A model generated the notes under the pieces. That model saw only the letters and a program-made list of their open reading frames with translations. It had not been told where the DNA came from and did no database searches. Below are positions 25,655-35,791 of a DNA stretch of 64,000 bases, piece after piece. The stretch is from assembly GCF_009696685.2 (NCBI RefSeq), contig NZ_CP102355.1:2157501-2221500 (forward strand), given 5' to 3'. Within the stretch, counting starts at the first letter, position 1. Every line of letters begins with the position of its first letter. The position numbers were made by a program, and so were the translations under genes. The DNA is from Paracoccus sp. SMMA_5_TC. Lineage in GTDB: Bacteria > Pseudomonadota > Alphaproteobacteria > Rhodobacterales > Rhodobacteraceae.

Positions 25655-26479
25655 ATGAGCAGATTCACCCCAAAAGCTTTTACGCTGGCTGCCATGGTGG
25701 CGCTGATCGCGCAGCCGGGCCTTGCCCAGCAGAGCCCGCAGCAGCCCCAGCCGCCGGCCCCTGTCGCGGCCAGCGCGATCAACGTCCCCAAGGCGCTCAG
25801 CGACGCCGGACTGGCCGAAATCACCAGCAAGCCGGCCAAGCGAGGCGATGGCATGCGGATTCAGGGGCGCCTGCCTGATGGCACCTGGATCGAAGCCATG
25901 GTTGACGGGCAGGGGCAGTTGCGTGGTTTGCGCGGCAAGGATGACGCGGCGCTGCCCGCTGCCCTGGTCGAGCCTCTGGTGCCGCAGGCCGTGCGCAGCA
26001 ATGCGCTTTATGCCGAACTGGGTCAAATCCGTGCCGTCGCATCCGGTCCGCGCGGTGTGATGCTGGCAGGGCAGGATGCGCAAGGAAACAAGGTTCATGC
26101 CCGATTTTCTGTCGACGGCACCTTGCTGCGTTTCGGCCGGTCGGATGGCGATGACGACCATGACAAGGATCACGACGACCACCCGCGCGGCAAGCATGGC
26201 AAGCGTGGCGACGATCATGGCCCCCGGCATCGCGACCGCGCCGCCGACCACCCGCGCGGCCCGGCTGGCCCCGGCGGCGCAGGGCCGGGGTTCGAGCAGG
26301 TGGATGCGCCGACCCAGAAACGTCTGCACGATGCGCTGACGGCCGCCGGCTACAAGGATGTCGGCCCTGTCATGCGCCATGGTCCATTGCATCTGGCGCC
26401 GGCTACCAATCCCGAAGGCGAACCGGTCATGCTTGAGCTGAACGATCAGGGCCAGGTCCAGCGCGAGATCAACCGCTAG
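25655..26479 (+). CDS. Secreted protein with His/Asp-rich segment, PepSY-neighbour
   Basis: A 274-residue exported protein. The Sec signal ends in LIAQPGLAQQ near residue 25. Two similar domains of about 60 residues (LSDAGLAEITSKPAKRGDGMRIQGRLPDGTWIEAMVDGQGQLRGL and LHDALTAAGYKDVGPVMRHGPLHLAPATNPEGEPVMLELNDQGQVQ) look PepSY-like. Between them, near residues 160-205, is a low-complexity run dense in His and Asp (DGDDDHDKDHDDHPRG), a likely metal-binding stretch. It is divergent from the PepSY/regulator/kinase operon with 129 bases between, so it may be a target of that system (inference). Confidence 0.75.
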   Translation: MSRFTPKAFTLAAMVALIAQPGLAQQSPQQPQPPAPVAASAINVPKALSDAGLAEITSKPAKRGDGMRIQGRLPDGTWIEAMVDGQGQLRGLRGKDDAALPAALVEPLVPQAVRSNALYAELGQIRAVASGPRGVMLAGQDAQGNKVHARFSVDGTLLRFGRSDGDDDHDKDHDDHPRGKHGKRGDDHGPRHRDRAADHPRGPAGPGGAGPGFEQVDAPTQKRLHDALTAAGYKDVGPVMRHGPLHLAPATNPEGEPVMLELNDQGQVQREINR

Positions 26480-26663
26480 GCCATTTGAAACAACGATACC
26501 TGCGCCCTGCGACTGCAATCGCGGGGCGCTTTGCCGTGGTTTACGCTTCAACTCTCGGCAAGAGCTTGCCTTTCGGCGCGAAAAGGCTTGCCTGATCCTG
26601 CGGTCAATGCCAAATCCGCTTGGAATTTCCGGGCCTTTTTTGCCCGAAGAATGAGGTCGGTTG

Positions 26664-28238
26664 ATGCGTCGTCGTGAATTCGTCATCCTGTCGGGCGTGG
26701 CCATGACTGCGGCCAGCGCGCTGGGTTCGTCCATGGGGCCGGCTTTGGCGCAAGAGCCCAGCGTGCCGGCCGAAGCCGGCACGCCGGTCGATGCGGTCGA
26801 ACCCAAGCCCTTCGGCTTCGAGGACGTTGCCGCCATGGCCCGCGATCTGGCGGCCAAGCCCTATGAATATCGCGACGCGCAGCTGGTCGGGTCTTTCGCC
26901 AATCTGAATTACGACCAGTATCGCGGTATCCGGTTCCGCCGTGACCGCGACCCCTGGGTGGGCAGCCGGGACTTTGCGCTGGACCTGTTGCCGCCGGGCG
27001 CGATCTTCCATGAACCTGTCGATATTAGCCTGGTTGACGACGGGGTGGTGATACCGGTGCGCTTCGATCCGCACATGTTCGATTTCGACCCCGCGCAATT
27101 CCCGGACGGTGTCGATTACGAAACATTGGGCAACATGGGGTGGTCCGGCTTTCGCCTGCGCGCGCCGCTGAACCGGCCCGACGTGATGGACGAAATCGCG
27201 GTGTTTCAGGGCGCAAGCTATTTCCGCGCCGTGGCGCGCGGCACGCTTTACGGGCTTTCGGCGCGCGGACTGGCCATCGGCACCGGCAGCGCCGAGGGCG
27301 AGGAGTTTCCTCTGTTCCGCGGCTTCTGGATTCACAAGCCCGCCGAACAGGATCGTTCGGTGCTGGTGCACGCGCTGCTGGACAGCAAGTCTATCTCGGG
27401 CGCTTATGAATTCCGCATTACCCCCGGCGCGGAAACGGTCTTTGATACCCGGGTGGCCTTGTTTCCGCGGCGTGAGCTGAAAAACGTCGGCATTGCGCCA
27501 CTGACGTCGATGTATTGGTTCGGTCCGACCGACAGGTCGCGCGTCGACGACTATCGCCCTGCGGTTCATGACAGCGATGGCTTGCAGATGCTGACCGGCA
27601 ACGAACAGCGGCTGTGGCGTGTCCTGTCCGGGCACGCAACCTTGCAGATTTCCGCGTTCATGGACAAGGATCCGCTGGGCTTCGGGCTGGTGCAGCGCGC
27701 GCGCGACTTCGAATCCTACAAGGATGCCGAGGCGCGTTACGAAAAGCGTCCCTCTGCATGGATCGCGCCGCAGGACGACTGGGGCAAGGGCACCGTCACC
27801 CTGATCGAAATTCCGGTCGAAAACGAATTCAACGACAATATCGTCTCATACTGGCAACCCGCCGATCCTCTGAAGGCCGGAGAGCGGAAGGACTTCAACT
27901 ATATCCTCAGCTTTGCTGCACAAGTTCCTGATAGTGCGCCCATATCTCGAGTAATCGAAACGATGTCGGGACGCGCGATCAACAACCCGAATGCCCGCAC
28001 CTACATGGTCGATTTCGATCTGGGTCTGTTCGGCGCCGATGATCCGGTGCCGCAGATACGCGCCTCGGCCGGGGAAATAGGGCACAGCTACCTTCTACGC
28101 CTGCCAGAACAGGGACGAATGCGCCTGGCCTTCGATTTCCTGCCCAACAATGCAAAGATTGCGGATATCTCGGCGGTGCTGAACGGACCCGAGGGACCGC
28201 TTAGCGAAACCTGGATCGCCCGCTGGACCCGCGAGTAG
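26664..28238 (+). CDS. opgG: Glucan biosynthesis protein G (osmoregulated periplasmic glucans)
   Basis: A 524-residue periplasmic protein of the MdoG/OpgG family, needed to make the branched backbone of osmoregulated periplasmic glucans. The N-terminus MRRREFVILSGVAMTAASA has a twin-arginine pattern. The body shows family segments KPYEYRDAQLVGSFANLNYDQYRGIRFR, APLNRPDVMDEIAVFQGASYFRAV and FPLFRGFWIHKPA. ATG 26664 is preferred to the TTG just before it; GAGG lies upstream. It is the first gene of opgG-opgH-opgC. The 180 bases before it hold no gene. Confidence 0.93.
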   Translation: MRRREFVILSGVAMTAASALGSSMGPALAQEPSVPAEAGTPVDAVEPKPFGFEDVAAMARDLAAKPYEYRDAQLVGSFANLNYDQYRGIRFRRDRDPWVGSRDFALDLLPPGAIFHEPVDISLVDDGVVIPVRFDPHMFDFDPAQFPDGVDYETLGNMGWSGFRLRAPLNRPDVMDEIAVFQGASYFRAVARGTLYGLSARGLAIGTGSAEGEEFPLFRGFWIHKPAEQDRSVLVHALLDSKSISGAYEFRITPGAETVFDTRVALFPRRELKNVGIAPLTSMYWFGPTDRSRVDDYRPAVHDSDGLQMLTGNEQRLWRVLSGHATLQISAFMDKDPLGFGLVQRARDFESYKDAEARYEKRPSAWIAPQDDWGKGTVTLIEIPVENEFNDNIVSYWQPADPLKAGERKDFNYILSFAAQVPDSAPISRVIETMSGRAINNPNARTYMVDFDLGLFGADDPVPQIRASAGEIGHSYLLRLPEQGRMRLAFDFLPNNAKIADISAVLNGPEGPLSETWIARWTRE

Positions 28239-28249
28239 CCACCGTGACC

Positions 28250-30412
28250 ATGACGCAAAATCTTCAGGCCGATAGCGTTCAGGACGCGCCGGCCGATCTG
28301 CCGCTGGCGGCGGATGATCTGTGGCAGGCGTCGGCAGATGCGCTGGCACAGGCGCAGGCAACCCCGCCAGAGGCGCCTCTGGCCATGCCCGAACAGGATT
28401 TCCGCGCGCCCCCGCCGCCCGGACCCCGGCGCGGCTGGCCGGCTGCATCGACGATAGCCGCCCGGATCGTGGCCTTTGGCGGGGCAGGGTTGATCGCCTG
28501 GGTCGGCTGGACACAAATGGTGCAAGCCTTCGGCACTCAGATGACATGGTTGCAATCGGTGCTGCTGGTGCTGTTTGCACTGACCTTCACCTGGGTCGGG
28601 TTTTCCTTCACCTCGATGCTGGCCGGCGTATTTGCGCGGCGACTGCGGACCCCGGGTACACCCGATGCGGCCAGAATTGCCGTCGTCATGCCGGTCTATA
28701 ACGAGAACGCTGCAGCAACTTCGGGGCTGCTGGCGGCTCTGGCGCGCGATCTTTATCGGGTCGGACTGGGTGAGCGGGCCGAAATCTTTATCCTTTCTGA
28801 CAGTCGCGACCCGCAGGCGGTGCTGGAGGAAATGGCGGCCTTGAGCCGCCTGCGCGATCTGTCGCCGGTGCCGGTCTGGTATCGGCGCCGCACCAGCAAC
28901 AAGGGGCGCAAGGCCGGTAATGTTGGCGAATTCGTCCGGCGCTGGGGTGGGCGCTACGATCATATGGTGGTGCTGGATGCCGACAGTATCATGGGGGCCG
29001 ACACCATCAAGGCCTTGTCGGCGCGCATGAACGCCGATCCCGCGATCGGCCTGATCCAGACCATGCCGATGCTGGTGGGCGGCCAGACCATCTTTTCGCG
29101 GCTCACGCAGTTTGCGGGCCGCATCTATGGTCCGGCCATCGCCCGCGGCGTCGCGGCCTGGTCGGGCGACAGCGGCAACTTCTGGGGGCATAACGCCATC
29201 ATCCGGGTTTCGGCCTTTGCCCAGTGCTGCGGACTGCCGGAATTGCCGGGCAAACCGCCGTTCGGCGGCCCGATCCTCAGCCATGATTTCGTCGAGGCCG
29301 CACTGTTGCGTCGCGCCGGCTGGAAGGTGCGGCTGGACCATGACCTGCGCCAGAGCTTCGAGGGCAGCCCGCCCACGCTGCTGGACATGGCGGTTCGCGA
29401 ACGCCGCTGGGCACAGGGCAACCTGCAACATTCGCGGCTGCTGTTTGCCCGTGGCTTTGCCTGGATCAGCCGGGTGCATTTCATTATCGGCATCCTGGGT
29501 TTCCTGATGTCGCCGATCTGGCTGGCGATGATCCTGGTCGGTCTGGCGCTGTCGGCCAATGTGCTGCTGTCGCGGCCGGACTATTTCCCGCAGACCTATC
29601 AGCTGTTCCCGGTCTGGCCGACCTTCGATCCGGTGCGGATGCTGTGGCTGTTCGTGGCGGCGATGGGCTTTCTGCTGGTGCCCAAGTTCATCGCCATCTT
29701 TCGCGCCTGGCTGCGGCCGCTGGCGCGCAACTCGGGCGGCAATGTGCGCATCCTGGCCTCGGCCCTGTTCGAGATACTGCTGTCGGCGCTGATCGCGCCG
29801 GTGCAGATGCTGATCCAGACCCGCCAGATCATCGAGATCCTGCGCGGACGCGATTCCGGCTGGGAGGCGCAGGTCCGCGCCGGGCAGATGCCGCCCTGGC
29901 ATGTGGTCTTGCGCCGCCATGCGCTGCACGTCGCGCTGGGTATCGCCACCCTGGTGGTGCTGGCCTATCTCTCGCCCTGGCAGCTGGTGTGGCTGTCGCC
30001 CATCCTGGCGGGGCTGATCCTGTCGCCGCTGACCTCGCGCTGGTCGGCAAGCCCGGTGTTTGGCCGCTGGGCACGCCGCCAGGGGCTGCTGGTCACACCA
30101 GAAGAACGCGAAACGCCCGAAATTCTCAGCGCGGCCAATGCACTGGATTTCCGTATTCGCGGCATGTTGCCGCGCGAGGATGGGTTGCAGGCGCTTGGCG
30201 AGGACGCCGCCTTGCGCGCCCGTATCGCGACCCTTTTGCCGGACAGTGCGCAGATCCCCCCGAAGTTGCGCCTGCATGCCATTGCCGCCCAGGCCAAGAT
30301 TGCCCATGCCGCTACTCAGGCCGAAGCCCTGTCCTTTCTTGAGCCGGCCGAGCGTCTGGCGCTGATCGAGGATCGCGCCCTGATGGACAGCTTTGCCCGT
30401 CTGCCGCAATGA
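28250..30412 (+). CDS. opgH: Glucan biosynthesis glucosyltransferase H
   Basis: A 720-residue inner-membrane GT2 glucosyltransferase that polymerises the glucan backbone from UDP-glucose. After a cytoplasmic N-terminal tail, membrane helices occur near residues 65-130. The catalytic domain follows with RIAVVMPVYNENAAATSGLLAA, VLDADSIMGADTI (Asp-x-Asp site) and the RRWAQGNLQHSRLL motif (QxxRW-like, here RERRWAQGN). Several helices close the protein. The start could also be GTG 28244. The stop overlaps opgC by four bases. Confidence 0.93.
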   Translation: MTQNLQADSVQDAPADLPLAADDLWQASADALAQAQATPPEAPLAMPEQDFRAPPPPGPRRGWPAASTIAARIVAFGGAGLIAWVGWTQMVQAFGTQMTWLQSVLLVLFALTFTWVGFSFTSMLAGVFARRLRTPGTPDAARIAVVMPVYNENAAATSGLLAALARDLYRVGLGERAEIFILSDSRDPQAVLEEMAALSRLRDLSPVPVWYRRRTSNKGRKAGNVGEFVRRWGGRYDHMVVLDADSIMGADTIKALSARMNADPAIGLIQTMPMLVGGQTIFSRLTQFAGRIYGPAIARGVAAWSGDSGNFWGHNAIIRVSAFAQCCGLPELPGKPPFGGPILSHDFVEAALLRRAGWKVRLDHDLRQSFEGSPPTLLDMAVRERRWAQGNLQHSRLLFARGFAWISRVHFIIGILGFLMSPIWLAMILVGLALSANVLLSRPDYFPQTYQLFPVWPTFDPVRMLWLFVAAMGFLLVPKFIAIFRAWLRPLARNSGGNVRILASALFEILLSALIAPVQMLIQTRQIIEILRGRDSGWEAQVRAGQMPPWHVVLRRHALHVALGIATLVVLAYLSPWQLVWLSPILAGLILSPLTSRWSASPVFGRWARRQGLLVTPEERETPEILSAANALDFRIRGMLPREDGLQALGEDAALRARIATLLPDSAQIPPKLRLHAIAAQAKIAHAATQAEALSFLEPAERLALIEDRALMDSFARLPQ

Positions 30413-31542
30413 AACGTATAGCCGCCCTGGACATGCTGCGCGGCTATGCGCTGGTCTGCATCATGCTGGACCACATGCCGATCAGTGTGATGCGCAATGT
30501 CACGCTGACCAATTTCGCCGTGTTCGATGCGGCCGAACTGTTCGTCCTGCTGTCGGGCTTTCTGGTCGGGATGGTCTGGATCAAGGTCGAGGCGCGCCAG
30601 GGCCGGTTCGCCGCGCAGAAGCGCTTTTTCCGCCGGGCCGTGCAGGTCTGGCTGGCGCTGATCATCGGCTCGTTGCTGCTGGCGCTGCTGTCGGCGCTGC
30701 TGTTCAAGCTGCAGATGAACCATACCGCGGTCTGGTTCCAGTATTCGCGCTGGATCCTTGAGCAGCCACGGGGTTATCTGGCGACGGTTGCGCTGATGTG
30801 GATGCAGCCGAACCTGATGGATGTGCTGGCGCTGTATGTGCTGCTGATCGCCACGGTGCCGCTGACCGTGCCCTTCATGCTGCGCTTTCCCTGGCTGGCC
30901 TTGGCGGTGTCGGTCACCGTCTGGCTGTTCGCCGAGCCGCTGAACGCGCTGATCCCCAACCAGCGGCCGGGGCCGGGACTGCTGTTCAATCCCTTTGGCT
31001 GGCAGTTGCTGTTCTTTGTCGGCGTGGCCATGGGCGCGTTCCGCGACCGGATCATGCCGTTCCTGCGACGCCATGGCCGGTTGCTGACCTGGGCCTCGGC
31101 CGGGCTGATGCTGTTCAGCCTGTTGGTCGTGCTGGGCTGGCGCCTGGGGGCGGCGGCGAAACCCATGAACGACCTGCTGCGCCAGATCACCGGCCCCATC
31201 GACAAATGGTCGCTGGACGGCCTGCGGCTGATGACGATTCTGGCCGCCAGCTGGCTGGTGGCGGTGCCGCTGGAACGTCCCTTTGCCTGGATGGCCGCGA
31301 CGGCGCCCGGCCGGGCGCTGGCCGAAATCGGGCGCGGGGGGCTGTTTTCCTTTGTCAGCTGCGTCATGCTGTCGATCTGGGGCGATGCGGTGCAGATGAC
31401 GGTCGAGCCGGGGCCGTTCGCCTTTTGGCTGCGGCTGGCAATCGATCTGTGGTCGATCGTCGTCTTCTGGGTGATTGCCGCGGCCTGGATGCGGCGCGAC
31501 GACTGGCTGCCGGCGCTGCGGCAGCGGCTGGGGATGGAATGA
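30409..31542 (+). CDS. opgC: OpgC protein, membrane succinyl/acyl modification of periplasmic glucans
   Basis: A 377-residue polytopic membrane protein of the OpgC family. It starts with [22 protein letters not shown], the usual RGxA-type first helix of acyltransferase-3-like proteins, and has about ten hydrophobic segments. OpgC proteins add succinyl groups to osmoregulated periplasmic glucans; the same gene order is known in Rhodobacter sphaeroides. The start overlaps opgH (ATGA), so the three opg genes form one unit. Confidence 0.9.
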   Translation: MKRIAALDMLRGYALVCIMLDHMPISVMRNVTLTNFAVFDAAELFVLLSGFLVGMVWIKVEARQGRFAAQKRFFRRAVQVWLALIIGSLLLALLSALLFKLQMNHTAVWFQYSRWILEQPRGYLATVALMWMQPNLMDVLALYVLLIATVPLTVPFMLRFPWLALAVSVTVWLFAEPLNALIPNQRPGPGLLFNPFGWQLLFFVGVAMGAFRDRIMPFLRRHGRLLTWASAGLMLFSLLVVLGWRLGAAAKPMNDLLRQITGPIDKWSLDGLRLMTILAASWLVAVPLERPFAWMAATAPGRALAEIGRGGLFSFVSCVMLSIWGDAVQMTVEPGPFAFWLRLAIDLWSIVVFWVIAAAWMRRDDWLPALRQRLGME

Positions 31543-31543
31543 C

Positions 31544-32152
31544 ATGATGCGGGCGGGCTATCCGGTGGCACATGCCGGCATGACGGTGGGCTTGCTGGGC
31601 GGATCGTTCGATCCGCCGCATGAAGGCCATGTCCATATTACCGAAATGGCGCTGCGCCGGTTCGCGCTGGATCGCATCTGGTGGCTGGTCAGCCCCGGCA
31701 ATCCGTTGAAGGCCCATGGTCCCGCGCCGCTGCCGGAACGCATCGCGCAAGCGCGGCGCATCCTGGACGATCCGCGCGTGGTGGTGACGGGCATCGAGGC
31801 TCGGCTGGGCACGCGCATGACCCATGACACCATCAGCGAACTGCAACGCCTGTATCCGGGTGTGCGCTTCGTCTGGCTGATGGGGGCCGACAATCTGGTG
31901 CAGTTCGATCGCTGGGATCGCTGGCGGGACATTGCGCGGCGGGTGCCCATCGGGGTGATCGCCCGCCCAGGCTGGCGCATGCCGGCGCGGTTTTCCCGTG
32001 CGGCGCGCATCCTGTGGCGCTGGCGCCTGCCCGAACGGCGGGCGACGATGCTGGCGCGGATGCAACCGCCGGCCTGGGTGCTGATCAATGTGCCGCTGAA
32101 CAAGCTCAGTTCCAGCGCCATTCGCGCGCGTCTGGCGCGGAGACGGCGATGA
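31544..32152 (+). CDS. nadD: Nicotinate-nucleotide adenylyltransferase
   Basis: A 202-residue nucleotidyltransferase that converts nicotinate mononucleotide and ATP to deamido-NAD. The signature [17 protein letters not shown] (with the H-x-G-H motif) is at residues 17-33 and the C-terminal [13 protein letters not shown] matches the family ISSTxIR end. ATG 31544 or 31547 may be used. It lies one base after opgC and overlaps the next gene, so it is in the same transcription unit as the glucan genes. Confidence 0.94.
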   Translation: MMRAGYPVAHAGMTVGLLGGSFDPPHEGHVHITEMALRRFALDRIWWLVSPGNPLKAHGPAPLPERIAQARRILDDPRVVVTGIEARLGTRMTHDTISELQRLYPGVRFVWLMGADNLVQFDRWDRWRDIARRVPIGVIARPGWRMPARFSRAARILWRWRLPERRATMLARMQPPAWVLINVPLNKLSSSAIRARLARRRR

Positions 32153-33549
32153 GCGTGGCGGCACTGGACCGGCGCGGCTTTCTGGCCGGCCTGCTGGCGG
32201 CAGGGCTGGCGCCGTCATGGGCGCGTGCGGCCGATCTGCCTCCGCCCCGCGTGGCCCAGGCCCGACTGTCGGGCACTGTCGCCTATGCCTTGATGGATGC
32301 GGTCAGCGGCGCGATGATCGAGGGCTACCAACCCGATCTGTCGCTGCCGGCGGCCAGCACGCTAAAAACGGTGACGACGCTCTATGCGCTGGATCGGTTG
32401 GGGCCAGAGCATCGCTTCAGCACCCGGGTCATCCGCGCCGGCAACATGCTGGTGCTGGCGGGAGGCGGTGATCCGGTGCTGGACACCGATGCGCTGGACC
32501 AGCTGGCCGCTGCCACGGTCGAGGCCGAAAGGACCGCGGGCCGCGCCGCGCCCACCACCTTTGCGGTCTGGGGCGGGGCCTTGCCACGGGTGGCGCAACT
32601 GGACCCGGCGCAGGCCGTGCATCTGCCCTATAACCCCTCGATTTCGGGGATGATCCTGAATTTCAATCGCGTGCATCTGCAATGGCGCCGCGGTGCCCAG
32701 GGGCCGCAATTGTCGCTGGAGGCGCGCGGGCGCAGGCTGTCGCCGCGCGCCTATACCGCCAGCATCGCCCCGGTTGCCCGCCGCGCGCCGCTGTTCGATT
32801 ATGACGGCAGCGGCCAAAAGGAAAACTGGACCATCGCCCGTTCCGCGCTGGATCAGCCGGGCAGCCGCTGGTTGCCGGTGCGCCGACCCGAGCTTTATGC
32901 CGGTGACGTGTTCCAGACCCTGTGTCGGGCGCGCGGTCTGGTTCTACCCGCGCCCGAAACCATCGAGATATTGCCCGACGGGCCGGAAATCGCGCGCCAG
33001 GACAGCCCGCCGCTGCGCGATCTGGCCCGCGACATGCTGGCCTATTCCACCAACCTGACGGCCGAGGTTCTGGGCCTGTCGGCCAGCGGTGCCGGCGATG
33101 TGGCGCAATCCGCCGCGGCGATGGCGCAATGGCTGCGCGGGCAGGGGATCGAAGGCGCATTCAGTTTTCAGGATCATTCGGGCCTTGCGGCTGGCAACCG
33201 TCTGACGGCCCGTATCCTGGCGCAGGTCCTGGCCGGACCGGGGCAGCGCCAGAACCTGCGCGCCCTGCTGAAGCCCATCCCGATCAAGGCCGCGCCCGGC
33301 GCGGATGCCGAACCCGATCTGCATGTCGCCGCCAAGACCGGGACGCTTAACTTCGTGTCGAACCTTGCCGGCTATGCCCGCCGGGCCGAGGGGCCGGATC
33401 GCATCTTCGCCATCCTGACCGCGGACGAGCCCCGCCGCGCCGCGACCGAGGGGCAGGAACTGCCCGACGGGGTCTTGGCCTGGACGCGGCAATCCAAGGC
33501 ATTGCAGCAGGGTTTGATCGCCGATTGGTGCCCGGCAGACCAGGGTTAG
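32149..33549 (+). CDS. dacB: D-alanyl-D-alanine carboxypeptidase/endopeptidase, PBP4 type
   Basis: A 466-residue class C penicillin-binding protein. The export signal [21 protein letters not shown] has a twin-arginine look. The three active-site motifs are present: SxxK as STLK at residues 70-73, SxN as STN in [12 protein letters not shown], and KTG in [13 protein letters not shown]. The long insert between SxxK and SxN is that of the PBP4/DacB family. It trims peptidoglycan stem peptides in the periplasm. The ATGA overlap couples it to nadD. Confidence 0.93.
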   Translation: MSVAALDRRGFLAGLLAAGLAPSWARAADLPPPRVAQARLSGTVAYALMDAVSGAMIEGYQPDLSLPAASTLKTVTTLYALDRLGPEHRFSTRVIRAGNMLVLAGGGDPVLDTDALDQLAAATVEAERTAGRAAPTTFAVWGGALPRVAQLDPAQAVHLPYNPSISGMILNFNRVHLQWRRGAQGPQLSLEARGRRLSPRAYTASIAPVARRAPLFDYDGSGQKENWTIARSALDQPGSRWLPVRRPELYAGDVFQTLCRARGLVLPAPETIEILPDGPEIARQDSPPLRDLARDMLAYSTNLTAEVLGLSASGAGDVAQSAAAMAQWLRGQGIEGAFSFQDHSGLAAGNRLTARILAQVLAGPGQRQNLRALLKPIPIKAAPGADAEPDLHVAAKTGTLNFVSNLAGYARRAEGPDRIFAILTADEPRRAATEGQELPDGVLAWTRQSKALQQGLIADWCPADQG

Positions 33550-33550
33550 A

Positions 33551-33973
33551 TCACAGGATGCGGTGACGGGCACGGGCCGCCAGCTCGATGGCCGCAGCGT
33601 GCAGGCGCTCGATTTCAAGCTGGTCGCGGATTTCGGCCAGCATCTCGGCCTCGACCTCGCCCAGGCGGCCGTCCGATGCCGCCACGTCGCAGGCCAGGAC
33701 ATAGGCCGTGTCGAACAGCTTGGGCGGCAGCGCCTGGCGCACCAGCCCGAACAGCGCATCCAAGCCGTCTTCTTCCTCGAACAGGGTGACGACGGTCTGC
33801 GACACCGCCCGCATGCGGTCGATGTCATATTCGGCAAAGACCGGTGTATGGTTCACCGCCCGTTCGATCGCCAGCAGCTCGGCCGTGCGCAGGTTCTGAT
33901 CCGAGGCCGATACCGCCACCATGACCGCGACCAGCGCATCGCAGGCCGAAAAAGAGGGAAGGCTGTCGGTCAT
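33551..33973 (-). CDS. TerB-like (tellurite resistance family) protein
   Basis: A 140-residue cytoplasmic protein of the TerB fold. It shows two acidic helical repeats: [28 protein letters not shown] and [28 protein letters not shown]. Each has the Asp-rich turn seen in TerB metal sites. ATG 33973 is chosen since GGAGA lies nine bases upstream; the TTG two codons before is less likely. It is convergent with dacB and divergent from lysK. The function in tellurite resistance is not implied by the family name. Confidence 0.85.
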   Translation of the reverse strand: MTDSLPSFSACDALVAVMVAVSASDQNLRTAELLAIERAVNHTPVFAEYDIDRMRAVSQTVVTLFEEEDGLDALFGLVRQALPPKLFDTAYVLACDVAASDGRLGEVEAEMLAEIRDQLEIERLHAAAIELAARARHRIL

Positions 33974-34059
33974 GGGCAATTCTCCGTTGGTTTTGGGCGA
34001 AATTATTGACCATCCGGTCGCGTTTCAATACGGGGAAGGCACAGCAACGGAGACCCCAG

Positions 34060-35652
34060 ATGAGCAGCTTGCGCGACGCCGCGATGAAATCCAAGGCCTG
34101 GCCCTTTGAAGAGGCCCGCCGCGTGCTGAAACGCTATGAAAAAAAGGATCCCGAAAAGGGATACGTGCTGTTCGAGACCGGCTATGGTCCTTCGGGTCTG
34201 CCACATATCGGCACCTTTGGCGAGGTGGCGCGCACCACGATGATCCGTCGCGCCTTCGAGATGATTTCCGACATCCCGACGCGGCTTTTCTGTTTTTCCG
34301 ACGACATGGACGGGATGCGGAAGGTTCCCGACAACGTGCCCAACACCGAAATGCTGCGCCAGCACCTGCAGGAACCGCTGACCACGGTGCCCGATCCCTT
34401 CGGCCAGTATGAAAGCTTTGGTCATCACAACAACGCCATGCTGCGCCGGTTTCTGGACACCTTCGGCTTCCAATACGAGTTCATCAGCGCCACCGAATTC
34501 TACAAGTCCGGCCAGTTCGATGCCACGCTGCTGCTGGCGGCCGAACGCTATGACGCGATCATGGAGGTGATGCTGGCCAGCCTGCGCGAAGAACGCCAGC
34601 AGACCTATTCCTGTTTCCTGCCCATCAGCCCCAAGAGCGGACGGGTTCTGTATGTGCCGTTGAAACATGTCGATGCGGTCAACGGCACGATCACCTTCGA
34701 TGACGAGGATGGACAGGAGACCACGCTGCCCGTGACCGGAGGTCATGTGAAATTGCAGTGGAAGCCCGATTTCGGCGCCCGCTGGGCCGCGCTTGATGTC
34801 GATTTCGAGATGTATGGCAAGGATCACAGCACGAACACGCCGATCTATGACAGCATCTGCGAAATCCTGGGCGGGCGCCGGCCCGAGCATTTCACCTATG
34901 AACTCTTCCTGGATCAGCACGGTCAAAAGATCAGCAAATCCAAGGGCAACGGGCTTTCGATCGACGAATGGCTGACCTATGCGGCCACCGAAAGCCTGTC
35001 GTATTTCATGTATCAGAAGCCCAAGACGGCAAAGCGGATGTATTTCGATGTCATCCCGAAAGCGGTCGACGAATATCACCAGCAGTTGCGTGCCTATCCC
35101 GATCAGACGCCCGACCAGCAACTGGCCAATCCCGTCTGGCATATACATGGCGGACAGGTGCCGGCATCCGACATGGTGGTGCCGTTCCAGATGCTGCTGA
35201 ACCTGGCCTCGGTCGCGGGGGCGAAGGACAAGACCGGGCTTTGGGGTTTCATACGTCGCTATGCGCCCGAGGCCAGCCCCGAGACCAATCCGACGCTGGA
35301 CCAGGCCGCCGAGTTTGCGGTGCGCTATTTCAACGACTTCGTGGCGCCCACCCGCCAGTTTCGCGCGCCCACCGAGGTCGAGCGTCGCGCGCTCGAGGAT
35401 CTGGCGGGGCGGCTGGCGGCCTGGGATCAGCCCGCCGACGCCGAGGCGCTGCAATCCATGGTCTTTGCCATCGGTCGCGAACACGGGTTCGAGCCGATGA
35501 AGGACTGGTTCCAGGCGCTTTACCAGGTGCTGCTGGGCGCAGATCAGGGGCCAAGGTTTGGCGGGTTCATTGCGCTTTACGGTGTCGATGAAACCCGCGC
35601 GCTCATCGAACGGGCATTGGCCGGAGAACTGGCCGGCATGCCCACCAACTGA
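34060..35652 (+). CDS. lysK: Lysyl-tRNA synthetase, class I
   Basis: A 530-residue class I lysyl-tRNA synthetase, the archaeal-type enzyme that many alphaproteobacteria use instead of class II LysS. The ATP-binding HIGH-like motif is HIGT at residues 49-52 and the KMSKS-like loop is KISKS at 290-294. The C-terminal part is the helical anticodon-binding region. ATG 34060 follows a GGAGA site; the longer frame from 34006 runs into the intergenic region. The gene is transcribed alone. Confidence 0.95.
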   Translation: MSSLRDAAMKSKAWPFEEARRVLKRYEKKDPEKGYVLFETGYGPSGLPHIGTFGEVARTTMIRRAFEMISDIPTRLFCFSDDMDGMRKVPDNVPNTEMLRQHLQEPLTTVPDPFGQYESFGHHNNAMLRRFLDTFGFQYEFISATEFYKSGQFDATLLLAAERYDAIMEVMLASLREERQQTYSCFLPISPKSGRVLYVPLKHVDAVNGTITFDDEDGQETTLPVTGGHVKLQWKPDFGARWAALDVDFEMYGKDHSTNTPIYDSICEILGGRRPEHFTYELFLDQHGQKISKSKGNGLSIDEWLTYAATESLSYFMYQKPKTAKRMYFDVIPKAVDEYHQQLRAYPDQTPDQQLANPVWHIHGGQVPASDMVVPFQMLLNLASVAGAKDKTGLWGFIRRYAPEASPETNPTLDQAAEFAVRYFNDFVAPTRQFRAPTEVERRALEDLAGRLAAWDQPADAEALQSMVFAIGREHGFEPMKDWFQALYQVLLGADQGPRFGGFIALYGVDETRALIERALAGELAGMPTN

Positions 35653-35673
35653 TCCGCAAGCCGAAGATCACGT

Positions 35674-35701
35674 TGCGCGCGCTGCCGTTGCGGCGCGCGC
35701 A
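35674..35701 (+). repeat. GC-rich inverted repeat after lysK
   Basis: TGCGCGCGC (35674-35682) and GCGCGCGCA (35693-35701) form a perfect 9-bp stem with a 10-base loop, 22 bases after the lysK stop. No T run follows, so termination is possible but not shown. Confidence 0.5.
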
Positions 35702-35704
35702 TGG

Positions 35705-35720
35705 TTAACAAGCGGTTAAC
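35705..35720 (+). promoter_or_regulatory. CtrA-type binding box upstream of the beta-helix gene
   Basis: TTAACAAGCGGTTAAC matches the alphaproteobacterial CtrA consensus TTAA-N7-TTAAC exactly and lies 72 bases before the ATG at 35792. CtrA controls cell-cycle, motility, capsule and gene-transfer-agent genes in Rhodobacterales. That it acts here is inferred from the match. Confidence 0.55.
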
Positions 35721-35791
35721 GCGACCTTGCCAAATTCCTGACAGACCGCGCGGCCCATCGCCTCGCATCATGTGGAATAGGGAGTTTTGGC

